This document shows positions 37,371-46,000 of a DNA stretch of 64,000 nucleotides, piece by piece (the stretch's first letter is position 1; each line of letters opens with the position of its first letter). The notes beneath the pieces are model-generated. The model saw only the letters and a program-made list of their open reading frames with translations, did not search any database and was not told where the DNA came from. The stretch spans positions 60,812-124,811 of the forward strand of contig NZ_DLHN01000029.1 of the NCBI RefSeq assembly GCF_002483235.1, in the 5' to 3' direction. The position numbers were made by a program, and so were the translations under genes. The stretch is from Pedobacter glucosidilyticus (lineage in GTDB: Bacteria > Bacteroidota > Bacteroidia > Sphingobacteriales > Sphingobacteriaceae).

Positions 37371-38048
37371 ATGAAACTAGCTTTTGCAATACAAAGGAAG
37401 ATACGTTTGGCTATAGCACTGGCCATTTTGATGTTTTTTAGTATCATCTTTAGTTTAATTGAATCCTATAACATCAATAAAATAGCCAAATCATTTAATT
37501 CTATTTACGAAGACAGGCTAATACCAGCTGTTGATTTATACACGATAGCCAACCAGATACAAAATAAAAGGCAACAATTATTTAGTTTCTTATTTAGAGA
37601 TAACGTTAGCCAACAAGCTGTAACGAAGTATTTGAAAGCAACAGACGCCAAATTAGATACCTTAATTAACAAGTATGAAAATACCTTTTTGGTAAAAACA
37701 GAAACCAATTATCTGGCTCACTTAAAAAAAAACTTACAAGACTTTAGAAAAGAAGAGCAAGCTTTAATTATTACTTCTTTAACAGATAAAGAAAAAGCAA
37801 AAAGCATCTACTTAAACCGAACTATTTTTGTTTATGATGAACTCAACAAAGACTTGATGCAGCTTACACAGGTACAAACACAGGTAGGCAAAGAGCTCAT
37901 GGCCGAGTCTAGGAAAAGCCAAGCTAGTTCCTCTTTCATCACCAAATTACAACTCTTCATTGCCATAATTCTAGGCTTAATCATCATGATACTTATCCTT
38001 ACAGATAAGCAGGTATTACTAAAGAGAGAGAAGTTTAATCTTAATTGA
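37371..38048 (+). CDS. Membrane protein with four-helix-bundle (MCP-type) sensor domain
   Basis: A 225-aa protein. An N-terminal membrane helix (~13-32) and a second near the C-terminus (~195-215) flank a ~160-residue periplasmic helical domain of the 4HB_MCP type (SFNSIYEDRLIPAVDLYTIANQIQNKRQQLF...). The cytosolic tail is only ~10 residues, with no HAMP, methylation or kinase domain. It is a stand-alone sensor domain that would need a partner to signal. Similar stand-alone proteins occur in Bacteroidota. It has no obvious operon partner. Confidence 0.8.
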   Translation: MKLAFAIQRKIRLAIALAILMFFSIIFSLIESYNINKIAKSFNSIYEDRLIPAVDLYTIANQIQNKRQQLFSFLFRDNVSQQAVTKYLKATDAKLDTLINKYENTFLVKTETNYLAHLKKNLQDFRKEEQALIITSLTDKEKAKSIYLNRTIFVYDELNKDLMQLTQVQTQVGKELMAESRKSQASSSFITKLQLFIAIILGLIIMILILTDKQVLLKREKFNLN

Positions 38049-38216
38049 CTCTAGCAGATTTTAAAACTTAATTTCTTTATCAATTTCCTTCTGCACAGCT
38101 AATAAATACTTTATGTTATACGAAATAAAAGATATATGAGTAAGCAGGATTCTATAATCTCATTAGGGTTACCTACTTACTATAATGAGTATAAATAGAA
38201 ACTAAATTTACTATTT

Positions 38217-39005
38217 ATGAAACACATTATTCTTTATGTAACAATATCAACACTAACCTTAATAGGTTGTAATAAATCAACAGAACAAAGTGAATATTCT
38301 ACTAGCGAGGTTTCTATTTCATCACCTGTTAAAGATCTTAAAAATGATACTACCAACAAATTTGACAATAGCCAGAAGATAATAAAAAGTGCCATTATAA
38401 ACATTGAAACAGATAGTATTAAAGCTTTGTATCAAAAAATATCTAATGATATCTTAAAATTTAACGGCTATATAGAATATGAAAATCAAACTGGCACCTT
38501 GAATAATTTGACACAAACTATCAATTGTAAAATTCCAGAAAAAAGATTTGATGAGTTTGTTAATAAATTAAGCTTTATTCAAGGACAAATTACACTTAAA
38601 GAAATTAAAAGAACAGACATAACACGAGAATACAAAGAAACAGCTTTAAAAATAGACTCTTATAAAGCTTTACAAATGAGGTACATCGAGCTCTTGGCAA
38701 AAGCCTCAAAAGTTTCCGAAATGATAGAAATTGAAGCTAAACTAAATGAGATTAAATCCAGTATACAAAATGAGAGTAATCATTTCAACTATTTAAATAA
38801 ACAGCTTAAATACAGCACTATAGAAATTACCCTAATTTCCAACTCAATTTCCGATTCACCAAAATTCACTACGGAAATTTTTAATGCGTTAAAAGGAGGT
38901 TTTTCAATTTTAAAGTCTATAATTTTAGGTTTAATCACACTTTGGCCGATATGGTTGTGTGTAGCTTTGGGAATCGTTGTTTTTAGGAAATATATTAAAA
39001 AGTAA
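38217..39005 (+). CDS. DUF4349-family lipoprotein
   Basis: A 262-aa protein. Its lipobox is LTLIGC (Cys18). A Ser/Thr/Asn-rich linker (~20-60) precedes the DUF4349 domain with IKSAIINIETDSIKALYQKISNDILKFNGYIEYE, then IPEKRFDEFVNKLSFIQG, a coiled-coil stretch (~150-205) and ISNSISD. A C-terminal membrane helix (~235-256) is followed by RKYIKK. Family function is unknown. It is followed by the M48 protease after 40 bp on the same strand. Confidence 0.85.
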   Translation: MKHIILYVTISTLTLIGCNKSTEQSEYSTSEVSISSPVKDLKNDTTNKFDNSQKIIKSAIINIETDSIKALYQKISNDILKFNGYIEYENQTGTLNNLTQTINCKIPEKRFDEFVNKLSFIQGQITLKEIKRTDITREYKETALKIDSYKALQMRYIELLAKASKVSEMIEIEAKLNEIKSSIQNESNHFNYLNKQLKYSTIEITLISNSISDSPKFTTEIFNALKGGFSILKSIILGLITLWPIWLCVALGIVVFRKYIKK

Positions 39006-39045
39006 AAGATAAAATGGCATCAATTATGAGATCCCTTAGAAAAAT

Positions 39046-40488
39046 ATGATTATCGTTTTGAAAAAATACTATTTATTAAGCTTTACTATTTTACTTCTAA
39101 TCAACTCCTGTTCAGAAAACCCTGTAACAGGCAGAAAACAGCTCGTGTTAATGTCTACAGAGCAAGAAATTGCTTTAGGTCAAGAGACTGACCCTCAAAT
39201 TATTGCTCAGTATGGTTTATATGAGGATAAAAATCTGCAAGAATTTATCACTGCAAAAGGCAATGAAATGACTGCTATCTCTCATCGGCCAGAGTTGAAA
39301 TATGAGTTTAAAATTGTTGATTCTGATATCATCAATGCTTTTGCTGTACCTGGTGGATATGTATATTTTACCAGAGGTATTATGGCTCATTTTAATAACG
39401 AAGCCGAATTTGCCGGAGTTCTAGGTCATGAGATAGGACATATTGCCGCCCGCCACTCGGTAGAACAACAACGGAATGCTATACTAGGTCAGCTTGGTTT
39501 ATTAGCCGGGATGATTATAGCACCAGATTTAGCAAAATTTGGCAATGAAGCTTCCCAAGGTTTAGGCTTACTTTTTTTAAAATTTGGAAGAGACGCTGAA
39601 CGTGAATCAGATGAATTAGGTGTAGAATACGCCTCAAAAATTGGCTACGATGCCAAAGAAATGGCCTCTTTTTTTAAAACTTTAGAAAGAAAATCGGCCA
39701 AAGAGAACCAAATGTTACCCGATTTTTTATCTACACACCCAAATCCAGGAGATAGATATGTAGTTGTAGGTGAGCTAGCCAAAGCATGGAAAGAAAAATT
39801 AGCCACCAATCAATTTAAAATTAACCGTAACAGTTACCTCAAAAAAATTGATGGTTTAATTTATGGACCAGACCCGCGACAAGGCTTTCAAGAGGGTAAT
39901 ATCTTTTACCATCCGGTTTTAAAATTTCAATTTCCTACACCTGCAAAGTGGAATTTGCAAAATACACCGCAAATAGTACAAATGGCACCAGAAGACGGTG
40001 GTGCTTTACTAAGCATGCAACTGGCAGAAGAAAAAGAATTACAAACCGCTGCAGATAATTTTATCGAAAAAAATCAATTGAATGTAGTAACAACTTCTGA
40101 AACCACTATAAATAATTTATCTGCTATAACTGTATCTGGCAAGCAACAGCAAGAAAACCAAGAAGAAATTCAGATACTGAGTTATTTTATCAAATATCAA
40201 AACCAAATTTATGTGATCACCGGTATTGCATCTACAACTAATTTTAACAATTATAAAAGTGCCTTTATAAATACGATGACAGGTTTTAAACCTTTATCAC
40301 AGCCCGATAAATTGAATAAGCAAGCAGAACGCATTCGTATCAAAACGGTATCACAAAACGTTAATTTACAACAAGCTCTTAAAGCTTTTAATGTAGCGGC
40401 TAACAGGCTGGAAGAACATGCTATTTTAAATGGTATGGAATTAACTGATAAAGTTGAAAAAGGAATGCTGATTAAAATTGTAGAATAA
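39046..40488 (+). CDS. M48-family (BepA/YfgC-like) metalloprotease lipoprotein
   Basis: A 480-aa periplasmic zinc protease. Its lipobox is LLINSC (Cys22), followed by SENPVTGRKQLVLMS. The zinc site is GVLGHEIGHIAARH (HEIGH at 128-132), with the third ligand in DAERESDELG. C-terminal residues ~265-480 form a separate domain, ending in a LysM-like segment (RIRIKTVSQNVNLQQALKAF...VEKGMLIKIVE). Relatives remove misfolded outer-membrane proteins. A diverged copy of its last 16 codons lies 2.4 kb downstream, beyond an accessory patch (42927-42974). Confidence 0.93.
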   Translation: MIIVLKKYYLLSFTILLLINSCSENPVTGRKQLVLMSTEQEIALGQETDPQIIAQYGLYEDKNLQEFITAKGNEMTAISHRPELKYEFKIVDSDIINAFAVPGGYVYFTRGIMAHFNNEAEFAGVLGHEIGHIAARHSVEQQRNAILGQLGLLAGMIIAPDLAKFGNEASQGLGLLFLKFGRDAERESDELGVEYASKIGYDAKEMASFFKTLERKSAKENQMLPDFLSTHPNPGDRYVVVGELAKAWKEKLATNQFKINRNSYLKKIDGLIYGPDPRQGFQEGNIFYHPVLKFQFPTPAKWNLQNTPQIVQMAPEDGGALLSMQLAEEKELQTAADNFIEKNQLNVVTTSETTINNLSAITVSGKQQQENQEEIQILSYFIKYQNQIYVITGIASTTNFNNYKSAFINTMTGFKPLSQPDKLNKQAERIRIKTVSQNVNLQQALKAFNVAANRLEEHAILNGMELTDKVEKGMLIKIVE

Positions 40489-40540
40489 AATTGCTAATAA
40501 TCATTTAACAAAAAATAGGCTGTCTCAAATCATCACTTTG

Positions 40541-40596
40541 TGTCAGGCTGAGCGGAATATAAGCCTTTTCTGAGTATATCAGAGAACATTTCGACC
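40541..40596. repeat. Half of an interspersed hairpin repeat, cut by the RAYT element
   Basis: The sequence begins TGTCAGGCTGAGCGGAATAT and runs to ATTTCGAC, where it meets the left REP of the RAYT element. It looks like the left arm of a larger stem whose partner arm (expected CGCTCA...TGAC) is missing. That such a repeat is widespread in Pedobacter is from memory, not shown here. Confidence 0.45.
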
Positions 40597-41291
40597 CCTC
40601 ACTAGCGCAAGTCTTAGCGGGCTAGACAAAGCAAAAGCCTGACTTGTGCTTGTATCACTGTAATACATCTATTTCTATTAAACCTTTACCTTCTTGATAA
40701 TCCTTTGCACTACTGTACACATAATCCGCTGCATGCTCTACTATGCCTGCCTCTACTGGATTGTTATGCAAATAATCCAACCTTTGTTCAAACATATTAC
40801 TATGAAAATCTAATTCTATTGGATGATTATCTTGCCGCCAAAACTGATAATTTGTATTGTTACTATTCTGCTTTCCAGCTTTTGCAAATAAAAACAGCAT
40901 CCACTCTTTTCTGCTTTCTGTTGTACTTTCCTTAATTTCCTTTAGTATTTTATATGCTGTGTATTTCTTTAAATCTCTCATTATATCCGAGAGAATAAAT
41001 CCAGCCTTACAACTGATTATTAAATGAACATGATTACTCATGACTATCCATGCATGTATGTTTAAATTCTTTTCCTTTCTACAGTAAACCAAACTCTCTA
41101 AAAACAAATCTCTGTACACTTGTCTTGTAAAAATATCTATCCACCCTACAACGGCAAAAGAAACAAAATATATCCCCTCTGGATTGTTAAACTTATATTT
41201 TGAACTCATTACTAAATTTAGTGCTTTTAATCATGAGGCACAAGTCAGGCTCTCTCGCTTTACCTACTCGCTAAGACTTGCGCCAGTGAGG
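40597..41291. mobile_element. RAYT transposase unit flanked by inverted REP-like hairpins
   Basis: A 695-bp unit. The left end (40597-40649) and the reverse complement of the right end (41238-41291) match over ~53 bp: CCTCACTRGCGCAAGTCTTA, then GC...AGCCTGACTTGTGC. Each end is itself a hairpin (GCGCAAGTC / GACTTGTGC at left, GCACAAGTC / GACTTGCGC at right). The transposase gene fills the interior. REP palindromes beside a RAYT gene are its usual DNA targets. An internally deleted copy lies 0.5 kb downstream. Confidence 0.85.
40655..41209 (-). CDS. REP-associated tyrosine transposase (RAYT)
   Basis: A 184-aa Y1 HUH single-strand transposase. Residues ~5-170 form the Y1_Tnp domain. The HUH motif is in WIVMSNHVHLIIS, and the conserved tail has the candidate catalytic Tyr in EQRLDYLHNNPVEAGIV. 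Length and motif layout fit the RAYT group rather than classic IS200 TnpA. RAYTs nick and join REP hairpins, and matching hairpins flank this gene on both sides. The frame is intact, so it may be active. It is unrelated to the broken IS200-type gene at 358-818 beyond the shared fold. Confidence 0.92.
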   Translation of the reverse strand: MSSKYKFNNPEGIYFVSFAVVGWIDIFTRQVYRDLFLESLVYCRKEKNLNIHAWIVMSNHVHLIISCKAGFILSDIMRDLKKYTAYKILKEIKESTTESRKEWMLFLFAKAGKQNSNNTNYQFWRQDNHPIELDFHSNMFEQRLDYLHNNPVEAGIVEHAADYVYSSAKDYQEGKGLIEIDVLQ

Positions 41292-41331
41292 GTTTTCATT
41301 ATATCTATTTCAATACTTCCTATCTAATAAT

Positions 41332-41377
41332 GGCACAAGAAGCCTTTACTCGCTTCCTTTCCCTTCATTCTTGCGCC
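41332..41377. repeat. REP-like hairpin
   Basis: The stem GGCACAAGA (41332-41340) pairs with TCTTGCGCC (41369-41377, one G-T). The loop contains CTCGCTTCC, like the CTCGCTT core in the other hairpins of this patch. It is a solo copy without a transposase. Confidence 0.75.
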
Positions 41378-41431
41378 AAACGAGGGGCCAAACTAGAGGC
41401 TTTACTTCTCGTAGCTAACTAAGTTGGAACA

Positions 41432-41734
41432 CTACTTTATCTCCTCATATTTCATTTCAAAATCTCTGTTTGTTGATTTATAATTATCTATCAAGAAAAA
41501 CAGTCCTAAGAAAATGATATTAGAAAGTAAGATACCTAAAAAATAATATATAGCTTTTTTATAATCATACTTTATCGAAGTATATATTAGAAATACAATA
41601 AATAGGATATTCACAAAAAAACTCAATCCTACAATTATTATATCACCTGCGTCTTTTGTCAATAATCCAAATAGGAATATAACTCCTAAAATACAAGATG
41701 ACGTTATAAAACTTTTTAAAATTTGCTTTTTCAT
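41432..41734 (-). CDS. Small membrane protein, unrecognised
   Basis: A 100-aa protein with three predicted membrane helices (~8-27, 30-53, 63-85) and a charged C-terminal tail (NYKSTNRDFEMKYEEIK). I do not recognise the family. It starts two bases after the stop of a truncated upstream frame (41737-41797), so it was once the second gene of an operon. It lies in the RAYT/REP patch and is very AT-rich, which fits acquired DNA. Confidence 0.65.
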   Translation of the reverse strand: MKKQILKSFITSSCILGVIFLFGLLTKDAGDIIIVGLSFFVNILFIVFLIYTSIKYDYKKAIYYFLGILLSNIIFLGLFFLIDNYKSTNRDFEMKYEEIK

Positions 41735-41736
41735 AC

Positions 41737-41797
41737 TTACTTCTTCTCAAAGACTTCTTTTGTCTTTTCAACTATTTGTTTTTGAGTATTCCTGTCT
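41737..41797 (-). pseudogene. C-terminal remnant of a gene cut by the deleted RAYT copy
   Basis: An open frame reads GDRNTQKQIVEKTKEVFEKK and a stop, two bases before the 41734 gene. It has no start because the 224-bp element begins at 41798. I infer it is the tail of a gene whose body was lost. Confidence 0.5.
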
Positions 41798-42021
41798 CCT
41801 CACTAGCGCAAGTCTTAGCGGGCTAGATAGAGCAAAAGCCTGACTTGTGCTTTCATTATTGTAATACATCTATTTCTATTAAACCTTTACCTTCTTGATA
41901 ATCTCTCTCTGGGTTGTTAAACTTATATTTTGTACTCATTACTAAATTTAGTGCTTTTAATCATAAGGCACAAGTCAGGCTCTCCCGCTTTACCTACTCG
42001 CTAAGACTTGCGCCAGTGAGG
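41798..42021. mobile_element. Internally deleted (non-autonomous) copy of the RAYT unit
   Basis: A 224-bp copy of the 695-bp element. It keeps the left REP plus the first ~50 bp inside (GTAATACATCTATTTCTATT, then AAACCTTTACCTTCTTGATAATC) and the right ~110 bp (TTGTTAAACTTATATTTTG, then ACTCATTACTAAATTTAGTGC and the right REP). About 471 bp of the interior, nearly the whole transposase gene, is gone. Sequence is close to identical to the full copy outside the deletion. This is the structure of a MITE-like derivative. Confidence 0.88.
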
Positions 42022-42090
42022 GGGGCCGCTGCAATCCCTAACACAATTTGTCTCTTTTATCTTAAATTTTGTTATTAATTGCAATTCTTA

Positions 42091-42138
42091 AGCACAAGTC
42101 TCCTATCTCGCTTTATGCTCGCTTGGAAGACTTGTGCC
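42091..42138. repeat. REP-like hairpin
   Basis: The stem AGCACAAGTCTcC pairs with GGAAGACTTGTGC. GCACAAGTC is at 42092-42100 and its complement at 42129-42137. The loop carries TCTCGCTTTATGCTCGCTT. It is a solo copy. Confidence 0.8.
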
Positions 42139-42200
42139 AGTTATGGCTAGGCTAATATTTTTATTTCTTTCCTCTCGCTTAATTCTTAAGTTTTATACAG

Positions 42201-42395
42201 TTAAATCAACACCCAATAATGCTCTATTAATCCTATCCCTAACATTATTGCACATATACCACCAACTAATAAACCAAAGTTAAATCCTAATTCGTCTTTC
42301 TCTTTTCTTAGAAAAAACTTTATTTGATTTATTACGATAAATATCCCAAGTATTAAGGATACAATGCCTCCAAGAAAATATAACGTATTATTCAT
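42201..42395 (-). CDS. Twin small membrane protein, copy 2
   Basis: A 64-aa protein with two membrane helices (~5-24 and ~40-58) joined by a charged loop (NQIKFFLRKEKDELGFN). It is a paralog of the 61-aa gene just upstream; both begin MNNTLYF and share ~55-60% of residues. The first codons and the 20-odd bases upstream are identical in the two, so this is a tandem duplication kept by selection at the protein level. No family recognised. The layout (pair of two-helix proteins after a gene fragment) would fit an immunity gene pair, but nothing proves it. Confidence 0.7.
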   Translation of the reverse strand: MNNTLYFLGGIVSLILGIFIVINQIKFFLRKEKDELGFNFGLLVGGICAIMLGIGLIEHYWVLI

Positions 42396-42431
42396 TTCTA
42401 ATTTGTTTTAGGTTTTAATACTAGAACCTTA

Positions 42432-42617
42432 TCAAAAAGAATCCATAATTAACATTATGCCTAAAATTACAAAAGTAACTCCTCCTCCAAGCAATTTAAT
42501 ATCCCAACCTAATTCATCTTGTTCTTTTTTGAGGAAAATTCTAATTTGGTTTATTGTTATGTATAAACCTAATATTAAAGACGTAATTCCTCCTATAAAA
42601 TATAACGTATTATTCAT
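42432..42617 (-). CDS. Twin small membrane protein, copy 1
   Basis: A 61-aa protein with two membrane helices (~5-24, ~41-58) and a loop NQIRIFLKKEQDELGWDIK. It is a tandem paralog of the downstream 64-aa gene, 36 bp away. The start ATG lies two bases after the stop TAG of the short frame 42775-42620, which suggests translational coupling to whatever preceded it. Family and function not recognised. Confidence 0.7.
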   Translation of the reverse strand: MNNTLYFIGGITSLILGLYITINQIRIFLKKEQDELGWDIKLLGGGVTFVILGIMLIMDSF

Positions 42618-42619
42618 TT

Positions 42620-42821
42620 CTAATTTGTTTTAGGTTTTAGTTCTGCCTGAGGTTTTGATGCTGGAGTAGGTTTTATAAGTGGTAAAGGAGTCGGTGAAAC
42701 TAAATCTGGCATTAAAGATAATAAACCCCAAGCCATGTGCATCAGATACTTGTGCCTGGCTTGCCAAATTATCATACCTATTTATCACTTTCTTAGAATT
42801 ACTACCATCCATCATCTGCAA
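42620..42821 (-). other. Ambiguous short coding remnant (two overlapping frames)
   Basis: Two frames are open. Frame 42821-42630 gives 63 aa starting MQMMDGSNSKKVINRYDN. Frame 42775-42620 gives 51 aa with a proline-rich end (SLMPDLVSPTPLPLIKPTPA, then SKPQAELKPKTN) and stops two bases before the next gene. The second ending looks more protein-like, and the two together could be one gene broken by a frameshift. Neither matches a family I know. Confidence 0.35.
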
Positions 42822-42871
42822 ATTAAGATTTATTCCCTTTATACAAAATATTTAAGTCTCTACTTCTATTT

Positions 42872-42926
42872 GGCACATGAAGCCTTTGCCCGCTTGGCTT
42901 GAATCTCATTATTACGCTATTGAGGG
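42872..42926. repeat. Degenerate REP-like sequence abutting the M48 remnant
   Basis: The sequence begins GGCACATGAAGCCTTTGCCC and ends TTACGCTATTGAGGG. It keeps REP-unit features (GGCACA start, CGCTTGG core, end resembling GCCAGTGAGGG) but no longer pairs well. It ends exactly where the M48 3'-end remnant begins. Confidence 0.5.
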
Positions 42927-42974
42927 TTGAATGACCAAGTTGAAAAAGGGATGCTCATAAAAATCATAGAATAA
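42927..42974 (+). pseudogene. Diverged 3'-end fragment of an M48 protease gene
   Basis: The fragment encodes LNDQVEKGMLIKIIE and a stop, against LTDKVEKGMLIKIVE at the end of the intact M48 gene (40441-40488). Of 48 bases, 9 differ and 6 of those are third-codon positions, so it diverged under selection before being cut off. The sequence after both stops is also alike (ATTyAACAAAAAA). The original terminator (43001-43030) follows it. Confidence 0.85.
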
Positions 42975-43000
42975 GAGTCATCTATAGTTATTCAACAAAA

Positions 43001-43034
43001 AAGCCCTGCAAACCACAATTTGCAGGGCTTTTAA
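43001..43034. terminator. Terminator between M48 remnant and nrdJ
   Basis: A 12-bp perfect stem pairs AAGCCCTGCAAA (43001-43012) with TTTGCAGGGCTT (43019-43030), with T- and A-runs on both sides. It serves nrdJ (minus) and the plus strand. Confidence 0.9.
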
Positions 43035-43053
43035 ATTTATTCAAATTTCTAAA

Positions 43054-46000
43054 TTAAGAACATCCCATAGAGGTTCCGCAGTTTAAGCATTTGTAACAAG
43101 TACCAGATCTGATAGTGGTATGTCCACAGCTGCTGCAAGCAGGAGCATCAGACTGTGCACCCATAGAAATATCTAGTGATAAACCTTTCTTAGCTGTTGA
43201 AGCAACGGTTTCTTTAACTGGTGCTGGCGTGTAAACGTTTGTAGCATCAGTATTTACATCTGTATCTTCTAATTGTGGGTTTCCTGTTATAGCTTTTTGT
43301 TCGGTAATAACATGAACTAAGTCTGTACGGTTTAAATATTCATAACCTAACATTCTAAACATGTAATCAATAATGGATGTAGCAGATTTAATATTCTCGT
43401 GGCCACTCACCATACCTGCGGGCTCAAATCTGGTGAAAGTAAATTTCTCTACATACTCTTCTAAAGGCACACCGTACTGTAAACCTACTGATACGGCAAT
43501 AGCAAAACAGTTCATCAAAGAACGGAAAGTAGCACCTTCTTTGTGCATATCCACGAAGATTTCTCCTAAAGTACCATCAGTATATTCTCCGGTACGTACG
43601 AAAACGGTTTGACCATCGATGCTAGCTTTTTGAGTAAAGCCTCTCCTTTTTGCAGGCATTACTTTCTTCTGTACAACCCTTGAGAGTTGTCTCATGAAGC
43701 TGGTATCTTCAGAACGTTGTAAAATGGCATTTGCTGCTTCTAATACCTGTTCTGGCGTTAAGTCACTTAATTTTAATTCTGCTGCTTTACCTAAAACTTC
43801 TTCTACTGTATCCAGTTTATCTTCTTTAGCATCAGATTTTGTTGATAAAGGCTGAGATAATTTACAGCCATCACGGTAAAGTGCATTTGCTTTTAACCCT
43901 AAAGCCCATGATAACTCGTAACAATCTTTAATCTCATCTACCTGAGCTTCGTTAGGTAAATTGATGGTTTTAGAAATCGCTCCAGATAAGAAAGGTTGTG
44001 CTGCAGCCATCATTTTAATATGGCCATGTGCATGGATATATCTCACACCCTTAGCACCATTTTTATTTGCGCAGTCAAATACTGGGTAATGCTCTTCTTT
44101 TAAGTAAGGAGCTCCCTCAATAGTCATGGTTCCGCAAATATATTCGTTAGCCTCTGCAATTTGTTGACGACTAAAACCTAAAGATCTTAGAACATTAAAA
44201 TCAGGAGCATTATATTGTTCGGCTTTAAAGCCTAAACGTTGTAAACAATCTTCACCTAAAGTCCAAACGTTAAATGCAAAGCTAATCTCGAAAGCAGAGA
44301 TGATAGCTTTATCTAATTTCTCTAAATCAGCATCAGTAAATCCTTTTGCCTTTAATGAATCAGGATTAATATGTGGCGCTCCTTTAATGCTAGCAGCACC
44401 TTTAGCATAATTTACAATAGCTTCAATTTCTGCTTCGCTATATTTTAAGTTTCTTAAAGCAGCAGGAACCGCTTGATTGATGATTTTGAAATAACCACCA
44501 CCAGATAATTTTTTAAATTTCACTAAAGCAAAGTCAGGCTCAATACCAGTAGTATCGCAATCCATAACTAAACCAATAGTTCCCGTTGGTGCAATTACAG
44601 TAGTTTGTGCGTTACGGTAACCGTATTTCTCACCCATTTCTACTGCTTTATCCCAAGCATTGCAAGCTGCTGATAATAAATAATCAGGACATACTTTTTG
44701 ATCAATTCCTGGAGGCGCAATTTCTAAGCCTTCATAAGCATCTGTAGCATTGTAAGCGGCATAACGGTGGTTACGCATTACTCTTAACATGCTATCTTTG
44801 TTTTCTTTGTATCTGCTAAAAGTACCTAATTCTCTTGCCATCTCTGCGGATGTTGCATAAGCAGTACCTGTCATAATTGCGGTAATAGCACCACCCATAG
44901 CTCTTGCTTTATCGCTATCGTAAGGGATACCAGCTACCATTAACATAGAACCTAAGTTAGCATATCCTAATCCTAAAGTTCTGTAATCATAAGATAACTG
45001 CGCTACTTCTTTAGATGGGAACTGAGCCATCAAAACAGAAATTTCTAATACAGTTGTCCAGATACGACAAGCATGCTCAAAACCTTTTACATCAAAAACT
45101 AAAGTCTTTAAATCAAAGAAATGACGTAAGTTGATAGAAGCTAGGTTACAAGCTGTATTGTCTAAGAACATGTACTCAGAACATGGGTTAGAAGCATTGA
45201 TACGACCACCAGCAGGGCAAGTATGCCATTCGTTAATGGTAGTATCATACTGTACACCAGGGTCTGCACAAGCCCAAGCTGCAAAAGCGATATCATCCCA
45301 TAATTTCTTTGCGTCGATGGTTTTCATCACTCTGCCATCAGAACGGGCAGTTAAATTCCAACCTGTACCGTTTTCAAGTGCTCTAAAAAACTCATTAGGA
45401 ATACGTACCGAGTTGTTAGAGTTTTGGCCAGCAACGGTTCTGTAAGCCTCTCCTTCGTAATCTGAAGAGTAACCCGCAGCTATTAAAGCGGCAACTTTTT
45501 TCTCTTCTTCTACTTTCCAATTTACAAAGCCTTCAATTTCTGGGTGGTCTAAGTCTAAGCAAACCATTTTAGCCGCTCTTCTGGTTGTACCACCAGATTT
45601 GATAGCACCAGCAGCTCTGTCACCTATTTTTAAGAAAGACATTAAACCTGATGAGTAACCTCCGCCAGATAATTTTTCGTTCTCGCCTCTTATTTTAGAG
45701 AAGTTGGTACCCACACCAGAACCATATTTAAAAATACGAGCCTCGCGAACCCATAAGTCCATGATACCACCTTCGTTTACCAAATCATCTTCTACAGATA
45801 AAATAAAACAAGCATGTGGTTGTGGGCGCTCATAAGCTGAAGTTGATTTTTCTAATTTTTCTGTTTTTGGATCTACATAATAGTGACCTTGAGGACCACC
45901 TGTAATGCCATAAGAACTGTGTAAACCGGTATTAAACCATTGCGGCGAGTTTGGTGCTGCTAATTGCCCAACAATAGTATAAACAATTTCATCATAAAAT

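Noticed and set aside
41332..42138. CRISPR array in the REP patch
   Set aside because: The repeats are irregularly spaced hairpins in both orientations with genes between them, not short direct repeats with uniform spacers, and no cas gene is present.
42630..42821. 63-aa frame as a confident gene
   Set aside because: A competing frame (42775-42620) has a better ending and position. Neither is recognised, so I list the region only as ambiguous.
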